Assembly: GCF_003858635.1 (NCBI RefSeq)
Contig: NZ_RQJO01000011.1
Coordinates: 310,001-374,000, forward strand
Length of the DNA stretch: 64,000 nt
Source: Larkinella rosea
GTDB taxonomy: Bacteria > Bacteroidota > Bacteroidia > Cytophagales > Spirosomataceae
Direction of reading: 5' to 3'
The notes below the pieces were generated by a model. That model was given only the letters and a program-made list of their open reading frames with translations, did no database searches and was not told the origin of the DNA. Positions 1 through 8,849 of the stretch are shown in pieces (the first letter of the stretch is position 1; every line of letters begins with the position of its first letter). Position numbers and translations under genes: made by a program.

Positions 1-64
1 AACCGCCAAACCCCGTTTGCCAGTACCTTTAGGGCGACCAAAAACCGGCTTGCCGACGGGGCTT

Positions 65-2464
65 ATGTTACAGAACTACTTCAAAATTGCCTGGCGGAAT
101 TTAACCACCCACCGGAGTTACACCCTGCTGAATATCCTCGGCCTGTCCGTCGGCATGGCGGGTGGCCTGCTCATTTTTCTGTTCGTTCGCTATCACCTCA
201 GTACCGACCGCCATCATGCCAAATTTGACCGGATTTTTCGGGTCGTGACGGACATGCACCTCGACGACGGTTCCGTGGAGTATTACCCCGAAGCGCCCTT
301 GCCGATGGCCCGGGTGTTGCGGACGGATTTTTCGCAGGTCGAACAGGCGGCTTTTTTGATGATGAACCGCGAGCTGACCGTCAGTTACCAGAAAAACGGA
401 AAACCGGTTCGGTTTATGGAACACAAAGGAACGGCCTTTGTTGAACCGGAACTGTTTGATATTCTGGATTATCATTGGCTACGTGGCAATCCAAAAACCG
501 CCCTCCGCGAACCCAACAGCGTCGTTCTGACCGAGTCGTGGGCCAAAAAATACTTCGGCGATGCCGACCCGATGGGGCAGACGCTGAACCTGAAACCGCT
601 CATCGAGGTCAAAGTAACCGGTGTGCTGGCCGATCCGCCCAAAACGACCGACACCGACATCCGCCTGTTTATTTCCATCGCAACGCTTAAAAAATTCAGT
701 CCGGACTTTAATCAAACCGATTGGGGCTGGCTCAACAGCAATTACCGGCTTTTTGTTACATTGAAAGATCCCGGCTTGCTCGGTAGCCTGAATGCCGCCA
801 TGCCTGCTCTGGCTAAAAAGCATCTGGGCGAGAGTGCGAAAGTTCTTCAATTTCACGCCCAGCCGCTTCGGGAAAGCCATTTTGATGTCAAGCGTGTGAT
901 GGGGGGCGCCACCGCCATTCGGCCGTCGTTGCTCTGGTCGCTGGGATTAGTCGGGCTGTTTCTGGTGTTGACGGCCTGCATCAATTTCGTTAATCTGGCG
1001 ACGGCACAGGCTTTACGGCGCAGCAAGGAAGTCGGGATTCGCAAAACGCTCGGTAGCACGCGCGGCCAACTGGTCCGGCAGTTTTTGCTCGAAACCGCGC
1101 TGATCGTTCTGGCCGCGACCGGTTTTGCGCTGTTGATTGCCGTATTGAGCTTACCGGTTTTCAACCAGTGGGTCAACGTGAGTCTGTCGTTGCGGCTAGA
1201 TGGCCTGACCAGCGGTTTTACCGTCTTATTAATCTTCGTCGTTATTTTATTGGCGGGTGGTTATCCGGCGGCCGTTTTATCCGGCTTTAGTCCCTGGGCG
1301 GCTTTGAAAGGAAAGTTGTCGGCCAGATCCGGCGGCAGTTATTCCGTTCGTCAATCGCTGATTGTCATGCAGTTTGTGATTTGTCAGGCCCTGATCATCG
1401 GGTCGCTGGTGGTGGCGACGCAGGTTCGTTACATTCAGACTACCGATGTAGGATTTACGAAAGACAATGTTGTGATCGTCCGCCTGCCCAATCCACTGCG
1501 GGCGTCGCGGGAAACATTTAAGAATGAACTGCTTCAGTATCCTGAAATCAAATCAATCAGCGCCAGTCACCGTCCGCCGTCCGCATTGATCATGAACGGA
1601 GGTTCGTTTAAGTACGGCGATAAGGCCGAATGGACGCCTTTTCCGATTCGGGAACGGTTGGCCGATGCCGATTACCTGAAAACCTACGGCTTACAACTTG
1701 TGGCGGGTCGTAATATTTCCGACAGTGATACGATTCGGGAGTATTTGATCAACGAAGCGCTTTTGCGGAAAATGAATATCCGCGATCCACAGCAAGTGCT
1801 GGGTCGCAAAATGCAGTATTACCTGTCGCCGGTTGCGCTGCCGATTGTGGGGGTGGTGAAAGACTTTCATTTACGGTCGTTGCGCGATGAAATAGCCCCC
1901 TGTTTTATTGCCAGTTATTTTAAAATGTATGAGCGGCTGGGAGTCCGGATTTCGGGTCGCAATCCGCAGCAAACCGTTCAGCGCATTCGGAAAGTCTGGG
2001 AGAAAATTTATCCCGATGCGGTTTTTGAATACGAATTTCTGGACGAACAACTGGCGCAGTTTTACGAAACGGAAAACCTCATTTTCCGGCTGGTCAACAC
2101 CTTTGCCGGTATCGCCATCCTGATTTGCGGACTCGGTTTATACGGTCTGGTGTCGCTGGTGGTGGTTCAGCGGACAAAAGAAATCGGCGTCCGGAAAGTC
2201 CTGGGCGCGTCGGTCGCCAGCATTGTTGCCCTGCTCTCGAAAGACTTCCTGAAATTGGTCCTGATCGCGCTGCTCATTGCCGCGCCGATTGCCGGTTATG
2301 CCATGCACCAGTGGTTGCAGGATTTTGCCTACAAGATCGACATCGAATGGTGGATGTTTGCGCTGGCGGGCGGTTTGGCGGTGGTGGTCGCACTGGCGAC
2401 GGTTTCGTTCCAATCGATCAAAGCCGCGTTGATGAATCCGGTGAAGAGTTTGCGGACGGAATGA
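65..2464 (+). CDS. MacB/FtsX-type ABC transporter permease, copy 1
   Basis: Inner-membrane permease of the MacB/LolC-FtsX (type VII ABC) class; these couple a cytoplasmic ATPase to work in the periplasm. Substrate unknown. It has 799 residues from the ATG at 65. An in-frame ATG at 17 would add 16 residues not shared with the paralogs, whereas MLQNYFKIAWRN is the common family start. Visible layout: TM1 about 20-42, periplasmic MacB-like domain about 50-285, FtsX helix bundle from about 290 with coupling motif SKEVGIRKTLGS near 320, a second TM and periplasmic domain about 430-660, and a second FtsX bundle with RTKEIGVRKVLGAS near 703. It ends NPVKSLRTE. The FVNLATAQA motif places it in a subgroup with copies 6, 7, 11 and 19 (subgroup A). 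A weak CCCCGT/ACGGGG hairpin lies at 11-61. No ATPase gene adjoins it. Confidence 0.95.
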   Translation: MLQNYFKIAWRNLTTHRSYTLLNILGLSVGMAGGLLIFLFVRYHLSTDRHHAKFDRIFRVVTDMHLDDGSVEYYPEAPLPMARVLRTDFSQVEQAAFLMMNRELTVSYQKNGKPVRFMEHKGTAFVEPELFDILDYHWLRGNPKTALREPNSVVLTESWAKKYFGDADPMGQTLNLKPLIEVKVTGVLADPPKTTDTDIRLFISIATLKKFSPDFNQTDWGWLNSNYRLFVTLKDPGLLGSLNAAMPALAKKHLGESAKVLQFHAQPLRESHFDVKRVMGGATAIRPSLLWSLGLVGLFLVLTACINFVNLATAQALRRSKEVGIRKTLGSTRGQLVRQFLLETALIVLAATGFALLIAVLSLPVFNQWVNVSLSLRLDGLTSGFTVLLIFVVILLAGGYPAAVLSGFSPWAALKGKLSARSGGSYSVRQSLIVMQFVICQALIIGSLVVATQVRYIQTTDVGFTKDNVVIVRLPNPLRASRETFKNELLQYPEIKSISASHRPPSALIMNGGSFKYGDKAEWTPFPIRERLADADYLKTYGLQLVAGRNISDSDTIREYLINEALLRKMNIRDPQQVLGRKMQYYLSPVALPIVGVVKDFHLRSLRDEIAPCFIASYFKMYERLGVRISGRNPQQTVQRIRKVWEKIYPDAVFEYEFLDEQLAQFYETENLIFRLVNTFAGIAILICGLGLYGLVSLVVVQRTKEIGVRKVLGASVASIVALLSKDFLKLVLIALLIAAPIAGYAMHQWLQDFAYKIDIEWWMFALAGGLAVVVALATVSFQSIKAALMNPVKSLRTE

Positions 2465-2542
2465 GATAGGAACACGGATGGAACAGATTAACGGAAAAAA
2501 TCAGTTCTAATCCGCTGAATCCGTTCGATCCGCGTTCCTATC
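2465..2542. repeat. Intergenic imperfect inverted repeat (GATAGGAAC family)
   Basis: The arm begins directly after the stop codon of copy 1 with GATAGGAACACGGATGGAAC and is matched by a reverse-complement arm ending GCGTTCCTATC at 2542, with several mismatches. A short relative lies at 22762-22792, and a single-arm relic (GCGTTCCTATC) lies near 10862-10872. It probably forms a hairpin at the 3' end of the mRNA. Function is inferred only. Confidence 0.7.
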
Positions 2543-2584
2543 AATGCAGTAAACGAACCCTTTTAATCATACCATACTAGATCG

Positions 2585-4939
2585 ATGCTGAGCAACTACC
2601 TGAAAATCGCCCTGCGCAACCTCTGGCGCAACAAGTTTTATACCGGTTTGAACGTCGGTGGACTGGCCGTCGGGCTGGCGGCCTGCCTGCTGATGGCCCT
2701 GTATGTCGATCACGAGTTTTCGTACGACGGTTTTCACGCCAACGCTGACCGGATTGTGCGCGTGACAACCGAAATGAAAACGCCGGAATCGCCCCTGTCG
2801 ATTGCGTCCAGCCCGCTGCCCCTGGCGACGGTTTTGAAACAGGATTACCCGGAAGTCGAAACGGCGGTGCGGTTATTGCCTTCGTCGGCGGTGGTGCGGC
2901 ATCAGGGCAAGTTGCTGAAAGAACCGGATGTCTATTTTGCGGACAAAGAGGTCTTTGCGGTTTTTTCGTATTCGTTTCTGGCGGGCAACCCGGCTTCGGC
3001 CCTGGCTAACCCCAACAGCGCGGTTGTTGGGGAGCGGTTTGCCAGAAAGTATTTCGGACAAACCGATGTGCTGGGAAAAACCGTCGAACTCAACAAACAG
3101 CTGTACCAGATCACGGGCGTTGTCGCCGACGCGCCCAGCAATACCGACTTGCCCGTTACGGCCCTGTTGTCCAAAACGTTTGCCGGCACTCGGTCGTGGG
3201 TGGAAGACGATTTTCCGTGTTATACCTATGTACTTTTCCGGGACGAACCCAATCTGGCGGTTTTCAGTAAAAAGCTGGCGCAGATCGCGGAAAAATACGC
3301 CAATCCCGAACTGAAGAAAATGGGCGCGGAAGGCTATTCACTCGTTTTTCCGGTCGAGCGGCTGCGCGACGTGCATTACAGCACGGGCAAGCTAGCCGAC
3401 ACGCCGAAAGGGAATAAACAATACGGCTATCTCTTCGCGTTTCTGTCGGTTTTTGTGCTGGCCATTGCGCTGCTGAATTACATCAATCTGCTGACGGCCA
3501 AGGCCGCCGAACGGGCGAAAGAGGTCGGAATTCGGAAAGCCAACGGTGCCCAGCGCGGCCAGTTGATCCGGCAGTTTTTGTTTGAATCGTTTTTGCTGAG
3601 CGGTTTATCGGTTGGTTTGGCTGTGGTGCTGGTGTGCTCCGCCATTCCTTTTTTCAATGAACTGTTACAAATCCGGTTGTCGATCGTCTTGTCAGAAGCT
3701 GTTCCATTGACCGGTTTTACGTGGGTCCTGATCACGCTGGCGGGTGGCTTGTATCCGGCTTTTGTATTATCCAATTACCGCCCGGTCGAGGTATTGAAAG
3801 GGCGCATGGGTAGCTTCGGAAAAGGAGCGTGGCTGCGGAAGTCGGTCATTGTTTTTCAGTTTATGCTGGCCGTGGGCATGATAACGGGCGTTCTGGTGAT
3901 TCGTCGGCAAATGAACTTTATGCAACATCACGATCTGGGTTTCCGAAAAGAAGGCATTCTGAGCGTCTATTTGCCGGAGGATTCAACGGCGCGGGTGGCG
4001 GCCCCGGCGTTTATAACCAGTCTGAAAAACCGCAGCGAAGTGGGCGAGGTCACGATGGGCTCCGGTTTGCAGCCGAGCGGTTTATTACCGATGGCTTCCA
4101 CCACCATCCGGACCAACGGGAAAAAGCGGGAAATCATGAGCAATTACCAGTTCATCGACGACCAGTTTCTGCCGTTGCTGAACATTAAACTCAAAACCGG
4201 TCGGAACCTGTCGGCCAATATCAAATCCGACTTGAACAGCGGTTTTATCGTCAATGAAGCATTTGTCAAAATGGCGGGCTGGAAAGACGGGATCGGGCAG
4301 ACGATCGACGGGTTTAACCACAAGGGCAAAGTGGTGGGCGTGGTTCGGAATTTTCATTACCGCTCGCTGCACAATCTGGTGGAACCGCTCGTGCTGGTTT
4401 ACAACACCTTTCCTGCCAGCAGCATTATGCTGAAGGTAAAAGCCGATGATTTGCCAGCCGTGAAAGCAGTTTGGGAGCGGCACTACCCGCTCTATCCGTT
4501 CGATTACGCGTTTCTGGAGCAATCCTTTGAAAGCCAATACCAGAAAGATCGGACGTTGGCAACAATTTTTAATGGTTTCACGTCATTAACCATTCTGGTC
4601 TCTTGTTTAGGACTATTCGGTTTCGTTACCTTTACAACCGGGCAACGAACAAAAGAGATCGGCATACGCAAGATTTTAGGTGCATCGGTCGTTAACGTGG
4701 TGTTATTGCTCTCCAAAGACTTTCTCAAGTTAGTTATAATTGCCTTTGTCATTGCTGCTCCGGTTGCCTGGTTTGCGCTGGATCACTGGTTGCAGGATTT
4801 CGCGTATCGTGTTGGATTGGAAGGTTGGATTTTCGCCCTGGCAGGCAGTCTGGTGATCCTGATTGCGTTGCTGACCGTGTCGTTCCAGTCCATCAAAGCC
4901 GCGTTGGTAAATCCGGTGAATACATTGAAACATTCCTGA
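2585..4939 (+). CDS. MacB/FtsX-type ABC transporter permease, copy 2
   Basis: A 784-residue two-half permease like copy 1, starting MLSNYLKIALRNLWRNKFY. TM1 is about 20-42 (GLAVGLAACLLMALYV). The first FtsX bundle is divergent: NYINLLTAKAAERAKEVG near residue 300 replaces the usual INFMNL(A/S)TA, and the following motif reads IRKANGAQRGQL. The second bundle has the standard QRTKEIGIRKILGAS near 698. The tail is NPVNTLKHS rather than the NPVKSLRSE of almost all neighbours. From about 4555 to 4770 the DNA is visibly more AT-rich than the rest of the gene, which may mark a converted segment. It belongs to the mixed group with copies 3, 8, 14, 15 and 17. Substrate is unknown. Confidence 0.94.
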   Translation: MLSNYLKIALRNLWRNKFYTGLNVGGLAVGLAACLLMALYVDHEFSYDGFHANADRIVRVTTEMKTPESPLSIASSPLPLATVLKQDYPEVETAVRLLPSSAVVRHQGKLLKEPDVYFADKEVFAVFSYSFLAGNPASALANPNSAVVGERFARKYFGQTDVLGKTVELNKQLYQITGVVADAPSNTDLPVTALLSKTFAGTRSWVEDDFPCYTYVLFRDEPNLAVFSKKLAQIAEKYANPELKKMGAEGYSLVFPVERLRDVHYSTGKLADTPKGNKQYGYLFAFLSVFVLAIALLNYINLLTAKAAERAKEVGIRKANGAQRGQLIRQFLFESFLLSGLSVGLAVVLVCSAIPFFNELLQIRLSIVLSEAVPLTGFTWVLITLAGGLYPAFVLSNYRPVEVLKGRMGSFGKGAWLRKSVIVFQFMLAVGMITGVLVIRRQMNFMQHHDLGFRKEGILSVYLPEDSTARVAAPAFITSLKNRSEVGEVTMGSGLQPSGLLPMASTTIRTNGKKREIMSNYQFIDDQFLPLLNIKLKTGRNLSANIKSDLNSGFIVNEAFVKMAGWKDGIGQTIDGFNHKGKVVGVVRNFHYRSLHNLVEPLVLVYNTFPASSIMLKVKADDLPAVKAVWERHYPLYPFDYAFLEQSFESQYQKDRTLATIFNGFTSLTILVSCLGLFGFVTFTTGQRTKEIGIRKILGASVVNVVLLLSKDFLKLVIIAFVIAAPVAWFALDHWLQDFAYRVGLEGWIFALAGSLVILIALLTVSFQSIKAALVNPVNTLKHS

Positions 4940-5024
4940 ACCGGGATTACGCGGATTCAAGGATTAAGAGGATTGGTTACCCCTCTTTTATTCCTCTCCC
5001 TGAATCCGCGTAATCCCAGTTCAG
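4936..5024. repeat. Inverted repeat, GGATTACGCGGATT family, locus a
   Basis: The left arm overlaps the stop codon of copy 2 (CTGAACCGGGATTACGCGG...). The right arm (...CCGCGTAATCCCAGTTCAG) ends at 5024, 27 bases before the next gene. Both arms carry TTCA/TGAA where other loci have TTAA/TTAA, so the substitution is paired. The loop is about 41 bases. One of eight loci of this family in the window. Confidence 0.85.
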
Positions 5025-5051
5025 ACATCCCCTACAAACCAGTAAACACAC

Positions 5052-5657
5052 ATGAAAACAGCAATTACTCTTGCACTCTTAGGAATCAGTGTCGCGGCCA
5101 TCGGACAGGACCGCTCGACGATTAGCCGGAGCATTAACGACAACGGCAAAACGGTACGGATCAAAATCGACGTGGAACAACCCAGCCGTACGATTCATTA
5201 CGACCAGGAATTTGATGCATCGGGCATGAGCAAGGAGGAAAAGGAATCGCTGATCAGCTCGATTCAGGATTCGCTGGGCGTGCATGTCGTCGTCAGTCCG
5301 CCCCGCGCGCCCAAACCGCCGGTTGCGCCCCGTGGCGTGGTCAGAACCTCGCGCTACGAGTCGGGTGAGGTGACCGTTGCCGCCAAAGGAACCGGGCATT
5401 CCGGCAACCGCTCGAAAAATGAAGACAGTAACCTGCCGAAAAACGTCATCGTAGCCCCGGACGGAACACCGTATACCAAAACCGTGATCGAAGATGCCGA
5501 AAATAACCGCGTTAAACTGAAGTATGAATACAAGCTCGACGGCGAAGAACACGTCTTCGAGCGGACCCTCAACTTACAGGGCAAAAGCGAATCCGAACGC
5601 CAGCAGATTATCGCCGAAACCGAGCGCGGGCTGGGGTTGTCGAACGCGCGGAAATAA
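5052..5657 (+). CDS. Secreted hypothetical protein
   Basis: A 201-residue protein I do not recognise. It begins with a classical signal peptide (MKTAITLALLGISVAAIGQ; cleavage probably after about residue 18-19), so it is exported to the periplasm or cell surface. The mature part is hydrophilic, with a Pro-rich stretch (PPRAPKPPVAPRG) near residues 83-95 and a C-terminal half rich in charged residues. I see no catalytic motif, transmembrane segment or sorting domain. It lies between permease copy 2 and a convergent Uma2-type gene and has its own strong terminator-like hairpin. It may be a lineage-specific envelope protein. Confidence 0.75.
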   Translation: MKTAITLALLGISVAAIGQDRSTISRSINDNGKTVRIKIDVEQPSRTIHYDQEFDASGMSKEEKESLISSIQDSLGVHVVVSPPRAPKPPVAPRGVVRTSRYESGEVTVAAKGTGHSGNRSKNEDSNLPKNVIVAPDGTPYTKTVIEDAENNRVKLKYEYKLDGEEHVFERTLNLQGKSESERQQIIAETERGLGLSNARK

Positions 5658-5673
5658 TTGCGTTGCAGAGTTG

Positions 5674-5709
5674 AAAGGGCATCGGGCAGTTTGCAACCCG
5701 ATGCCCTTT
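5674..5709 (+). terminator. Rho-independent terminator-like hairpin
   Basis: Perfect 13-bp stem AAAGGGCATCGGG / CCCGATGCCCTTT with a 10-base loop, followed on the plus strand by further T residues (TTTATTG). It lies 16 bases after the stop of the secreted protein and abuts the stop codon (5711) of the convergent minus-strand gene, so it can end both transcripts. The U-tract is better for the plus strand. Confidence 0.85.
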
Positions 5710-5710
5710 T

Positions 5711-6190
5711 TTATTGTTCGAAAATTTCAGAAAGATTCAATTGAATGCCAGTTTCTGGATCGGCCACGATTCCTTCCGTGAAATTGATTTGCTTCCGGTT
5801 TGGTAGAAAAATAGAAACAATTTGCAGTGCGGGAACGATCAGCCAGACGGTCTTGACACCGGCGGGAAAGTGCTTTTTATAAATCCGGTCGAGCAGACTG
5901 TTCAGGCTTTGTTCGGGAGATAAAATTTCCAGTGTCGTCAGCGGGACATCTTGTACAACAATTTCATCAGTTAGCCAATCCGACGTTTGTTTGGGAAAAA
6001 TACAGAGATCAGGCCGGGTTTTACCAGAAGCAAAGTCGAGATCTAATTCTGTCAACACATTGTATTGGTTGCGGTAGGCAGTAAGAAGCAAAAAAGCCAA
6101 TTGGCTTTGAAGTTTGGAATGGTTACGGCTTGACATTTTTTCCTCGTCAGGTTCCTGATTACTCAGTTGTGGTTCGGCAACGGCTTCCAT
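5711..6190 (-). CDS. Uma2-family putative endonuclease
   Basis: A 159-residue protein of the Uma2 (DUF820) type, a PD-(D/E)XK nuclease-fold family whose biological role is not established. Visible signature: RPDLCIF with Asp61 and TTLEILSP with Glu88, then DRIYKKHFPAGVKTVWLIVP, the K...Y..GV...W pattern of the family. I start at the ATG at 6190 because the paralog at 49730-50197 then aligns from its first residue (MSSRNHS versus MSVNHS). An upstream start at 6247 would add 19 unsupported residues. It is transcribed against the surrounding permeases and convergent with the secreted gene. Confidence 0.8.
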   Translation of the reverse strand: MEAVAEPQLSNQEPDEEKMSSRNHSKLQSQLAFLLLTAYRNQYNVLTELDLDFASGKTRPDLCIFPKQTSDWLTDEIVVQDVPLTTLEILSPEQSLNSLLDRIYKKHFPAGVKTVWLIVPALQIVSIFLPNRKQINFTEGIVADPETGIQLNLSEIFEQ

Positions 6191-6306
6191 ACGCATTGAG
6201 GTTTTTTCAAATATACCTTTATTTGAGCTTAACAAAAAAACGCTCAAGCGATTCTGTCCTTCGGTAGAAAAACAATAAATCTTTTCCGGGCGTAAACTTT
6301 AACGCT

Positions 6307-6314
6307 TACTTTAG
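6307..6314 (+). promoter_or_regulatory. Candidate -7 promoter element of the thi operon
   Basis: TACTTTAG resembles the Bacteroidota -7 consensus TAnnTTTG and lies about 12 bases before the TPP aptamer. A T-rich -33-like stretch (TTTTCC) is about 20 bases upstream. The match is imperfect and the assignment rests mainly on position. Confidence 0.35.
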
Positions 6315-6325
6315 CGGTCTGAATG

Positions 6326-6401
6326 GCTTTGGGGGTGTCCCTTGCGGACTGAGATTAGACCCTTCGAACCTGACACAGTTGAGACTGTCGTAGGGAAAAG
6401 C
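6326..6401 (+). promoter_or_regulatory. TPP riboswitch (THI element)
   Basis: Thiamin-pyrophosphate aptamer recognised by its conserved pieces in order: GGGGGTGTCC, the THI-box CTGAGA at 6349-6354, GAACCTGA at 6366-6373 and CGTAGGGAA at 6389-6397. GCTTT (6326-6330) can pair with AAAGC (6397-6401) to close the P1 helix. It leads directly into thiM and so should lower expression of the salvage operon when TPP is abundant. I cannot decide from sequence alone whether it acts on transcription or translation. No clear terminator follows, and the start region lies close downstream. Confidence 0.93.
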
Positions 6402-6495
6402 TGGAGAGAACACCGCTTCTTTCTGTTTGATTTCCGTACCGGAAACGCACCCACGCGTCCATTCAACTTTTTCTCACGTCAAAAACCGGTACGTT

Positions 6496-7284
6496 GTGAA
6501 TAGCCTTGAAACTGATTTGAATGCCTTGCGGGCGTCGGCTCCGCTCGTGCACAACATCACGAATTACGTGGTGATGAATTTTTCGGCCAACGCCCTGCTG
6601 GCCGTTGGCGCATCGCCGGTGATGGCGCACGCCGTTGAGGAAGTGGAAGACATGGTGGGCATTGCCGGGGCTTTGGTCATCAACATCGGAACGCTTTCGG
6701 CACCCTGGGTACAGGCCATGAAACTCGCCCTGAAAAAAGCCGCCGATCTGAAGAAACCCATCGTTCTGGACCCCGTCGGCGCGGGTGCGACGAATTATCG
6801 CAATGTCGTTTTGGCCGAATTATTAGAAACCGCCCCGCCTTCGCTGATTCGCGGAAATGCGTCGGAAATTCTGGCGCTGGCCGGTTTGGGCGGACAGACC
6901 AAAGGCGTCGATAGCACCGCGTCGTCCATGAACAGCCTGGAAGCCGCCCAATCCCTCAGCGAACGGTTTGGCAGTGTGGTCAGCGTGAGCGGGGCCGTTG
7001 ATGTTATTGTGCAGCAAAACCGGGTAGCGTATATCGAGAACGGACATCCGCTCATGACCCGAGTGACGGGCATGGGTTGCTCGGCTTCGGCCATCGCCGG
7101 CGCGTTTTGCGCGGTTCAGCAGGACGCTTTTCAGGCGGCTGTTACGGCGGCAACCACGATGGGGGTTTGTGGCGAAATCGCCTTCCGCAAAGCAACCGCA
7201 CCCGGCAGTTTCCAGATCGCTTTCCTGGATGCATTGTCCGAATTGACTTCTGAAAAGCTTACTGAATTGGCGCGGATTAGGTAA
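6496..7284 (+). CDS. thiM: Hydroxyethylthiazole kinase
   Basis: Phosphorylates 4-methyl-5-(2-hydroxyethyl)thiazole with ATP, the thiazole salvage step of thiamin synthesis in the cytoplasm. Family motifs are complete: PLVHNITNYVVMNFSANALL at the N terminus, DPVGAGATNYRN, IRGNASEI, and MTRVTGMGCSASAIAGAF with the catalytic Cys. There is no in-frame ATG near the N terminus. I take the GTG at 6496 (262 aa, the usual length, MNSLETDLNALRASAPLVHN). A TTG at 6427 would give 285 aa with a non-conserved leader lying very close to the aptamer. It is the first gene of thiM-thiE-thiD-tenA behind the TPP riboswitch. Confidence 0.93.
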   Translation: MNSLETDLNALRASAPLVHNITNYVVMNFSANALLAVGASPVMAHAVEEVEDMVGIAGALVINIGTLSAPWVQAMKLALKKAADLKKPIVLDPVGAGATNYRNVVLAELLETAPPSLIRGNASEILALAGLGGQTKGVDSTASSMNSLEAAQSLSERFGSVVSVSGAVDVIVQQNRVAYIENGHPLMTRVTGMGCSASAIAGAFCAVQQDAFQAAVTAATTMGVCGEIAFRKATAPGSFQIAFLDALSELTSEKLTELARIR

Positions 7285-7285
7285 A

Positions 7286-7397
7286 AGAAAGTAGACAAGA
7301 GATAGGAGACAAGAGAACAAAGACCGGCCAGTTGCTGACTGTCACTTTCAGTTCCTATTCCCGTCTCTACTCTCTTGTCTCACCTCTAACTTCTAAC
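7286..7397. repeat. Imperfect purine/pyrimidine inverted repeat inside the thi operon
   Basis: A purine-rich arm (AGTAGACAAGAGATAGGAG...) just after the thiM stop is matched by a pyrimidine-rich arm (...CTACTCTCTTGTCTCACC) just before thiE. The repeat can form a long imperfect hairpin in the thiM-thiE intercistronic mRNA. There is no T-tract that would make it an obvious terminator. It is similar in style, but not in sequence, to the repeats between permeases. Confidence 0.65.
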
Positions 7398-7401
7398 AAA
7401 A

Positions 7402-8031
7402 ATGGAGCTTTATCTAGTAACCGACGAAGCCGCATGTCTGGGCCGGGATTTGTTCTGGGTCGTTGAAGAAGCCGTAAAAGGTGGGGTGACGATGGTGCAG
7501 CTGCGGGAAAAATCCCTCGACACGCGGGCTTTTGTGGAGCGCGCCAAGCGCCTGAAAGAACTGCTGAAACCGTATCAGGTTCCGCTCATTATCAACGACC
7601 GCGTCGATGTGGTGCTGGCGAGCGATGCCGACGGTGTTCACATCGGCCAGAGCGACATGCCCTACGAAACCGTTCGCGCGCTGTTACCGCCCGGAAAAAT
7701 CATCGGTTTATCAGCCGAAACACCGGAACACGTTGTCGAAGCGGAACAATGGGATTTGGCTTATCTGGCCTTAAGTCCTTTGTATGCGACGCCTTCCAAA
7801 ACCGATCATGCCGAGCCCTGGGGTTTGACCGGTTTGCATTGGGTTCGGGCCAACAGTCGCCACCCGCTGGTGGTCATCGGCGGGCTGAACCAGCAAAATA
7901 CAACTGAAGCCATCGAAAACGGAGCCAATGGCATTGCGGTTATTTCGGCGATTTGCAGCGCCGAATCGCCCCGGACGGCGGCTGCGCAACTAAAAAACCG
8001 GATACAGGCCGGACAAGCTAAAACCGTATGA
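7402..8031 (+). CDS. thiE: Thiamine-phosphate synthase
   Basis: Joins HMP-pyrophosphate and thiazole phosphate to thiamin monophosphate (TIM-barrel enzyme). The 209 residues carry the family motifs: MVQLREKSLDTR near 33-44, INDRVDVVLASDADGVHIGQ near 63-82, GLSAETPE, SPLYATPSKTDHA near 127-139 with the Ser/Thr phosphate-binding loop, VVIGGLN and NGIAVISAI. The ATG at 7402 is the only sensible start. Its last four bases (ATGA) overlap the start of thiD, which indicates translational coupling. It is separated from thiM by an inverted-repeat spacer of 117 bases. Confidence 0.96.
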   Translation: MELYLVTDEAACLGRDLFWVVEEAVKGGVTMVQLREKSLDTRAFVERAKRLKELLKPYQVPLIINDRVDVVLASDADGVHIGQSDMPYETVRALLPPGKIIGLSAETPEHVVEAEQWDLAYLALSPLYATPSKTDHAEPWGLTGLHWVRANSRHPLVVIGGLNQQNTTEAIENGANGIAVISAICSAESPRTAAAQLKNRIQAGQAKTV

Positions 8032-8849
8032 AACGATACCCAACCGTGTTAACCATCGCCGGGTCGGACAGTGGCGGAGGAGCTGGCATTCAGGCTGATT
8101 TGAAAACGATTGCGGCCCTGGGAGCCTACGGAACCTCGGCCATTACGGCCCTGACTGCCCAGAACACGCAGGGCGTGCGGGCGATTCACGCCGTTCCGGC
8201 CGGTTTTCTGCGCGAACAACTGGAAGCGGTTTTCGAAGACATCACCATCGACGCCGTCAAAATCGGAATGATCAATACCGTTGAAGTGGTGGAGGTCATT
8301 GCCAACGCGCTGGACCGGTTTCAACCCCCATTCGTGGTGTTCGATCCGGTAATGGTAGCAACGAGCGGTGCGAAACTGATTCACGACGAAACGGTCGACG
8401 TGCTGAAAAACCGCCTTTTTCCGCGGGCCACGCTCATTACGCCCAATCTGGATGAAGCCCGAATTCTGCTCCGGAAACCCATCGAATCGGTTGACCAGAT
8501 GCGGGAAGCCGCCGAAGAACTGATTGCGCAGGGTTGTCCGGCGGTTTTGCTGAAAGGTGGACATCTCGTCGCGGCCCGGCTGTACGATGTGCTGGCGGTG
8601 CGCGGAGAACAGGTACAGGTGTTTGAGTCGGACTACATCGACAGCCAAAATGTTCATGGAACGGGCTGCACGCTTTCGTCGGCCATTGCTACGCATCTGG
8701 CGTTGGGACACGCGTTAAATGATTCGATTTCGCTGGCCAAAAAATACGTTTCGGAGGCTATTCTGGCCGGAAAAGACGTCACGACCGGCCACGGCTCCGG
8801 CCCTCTCAATCATTCTTATTCGCAAAAAACAATGGTAATCCGGTCATGA
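8028..8849 (+). CDS. thiD: Hydroxymethylpyrimidine/phosphomethylpyrimidine kinase
   Basis: Performs two successive phosphorylations of HMP to HMP-PP, supplying ThiE. The 273-residue ribokinase-fold protein shows TIAGSDSGGGAGIQADLKT near 9-27, AVKIGM, VVFDPVMVATSG, LITPNLDEA, AVLLKGGH and NVHGTGCTLSSAIATHLALG near 208-227, which contains the anion hole and catalytic base. It overlaps thiE by four bases upstream and tenA by four bases downstream (ATGA both times), so the last three genes form a tight translational unit. Confidence 0.96.
   Translation: MKRYPTVLTIAGSDSGGGAGIQADLKTIAALGAYGTSAITALTAQNTQGVRAIHAVPAGFLREQLEAVFEDITIDAVKIGMINTVEVVEVIANALDRFQPPFVVFDPVMVATSGAKLIHDETVDVLKNRLFPRATLITPNLDEARILLRKPIESVDQMREAAEELIAQGCPAVLLKGGHLVAARLYDVLAVRGEQVQVFESDYIDSQNVHGTGCTLSSAIATHLALGHALNDSISLAKKYVSEAILAGKDVTTGHGSGPLNHSYSQKTMVIRS

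Noticed and set aside
17-64. Upstream ATG for permease copy 1
   Set aside because: Adds 16 residues absent from all paralogs, which start at the M-L-x-N-Y motif.
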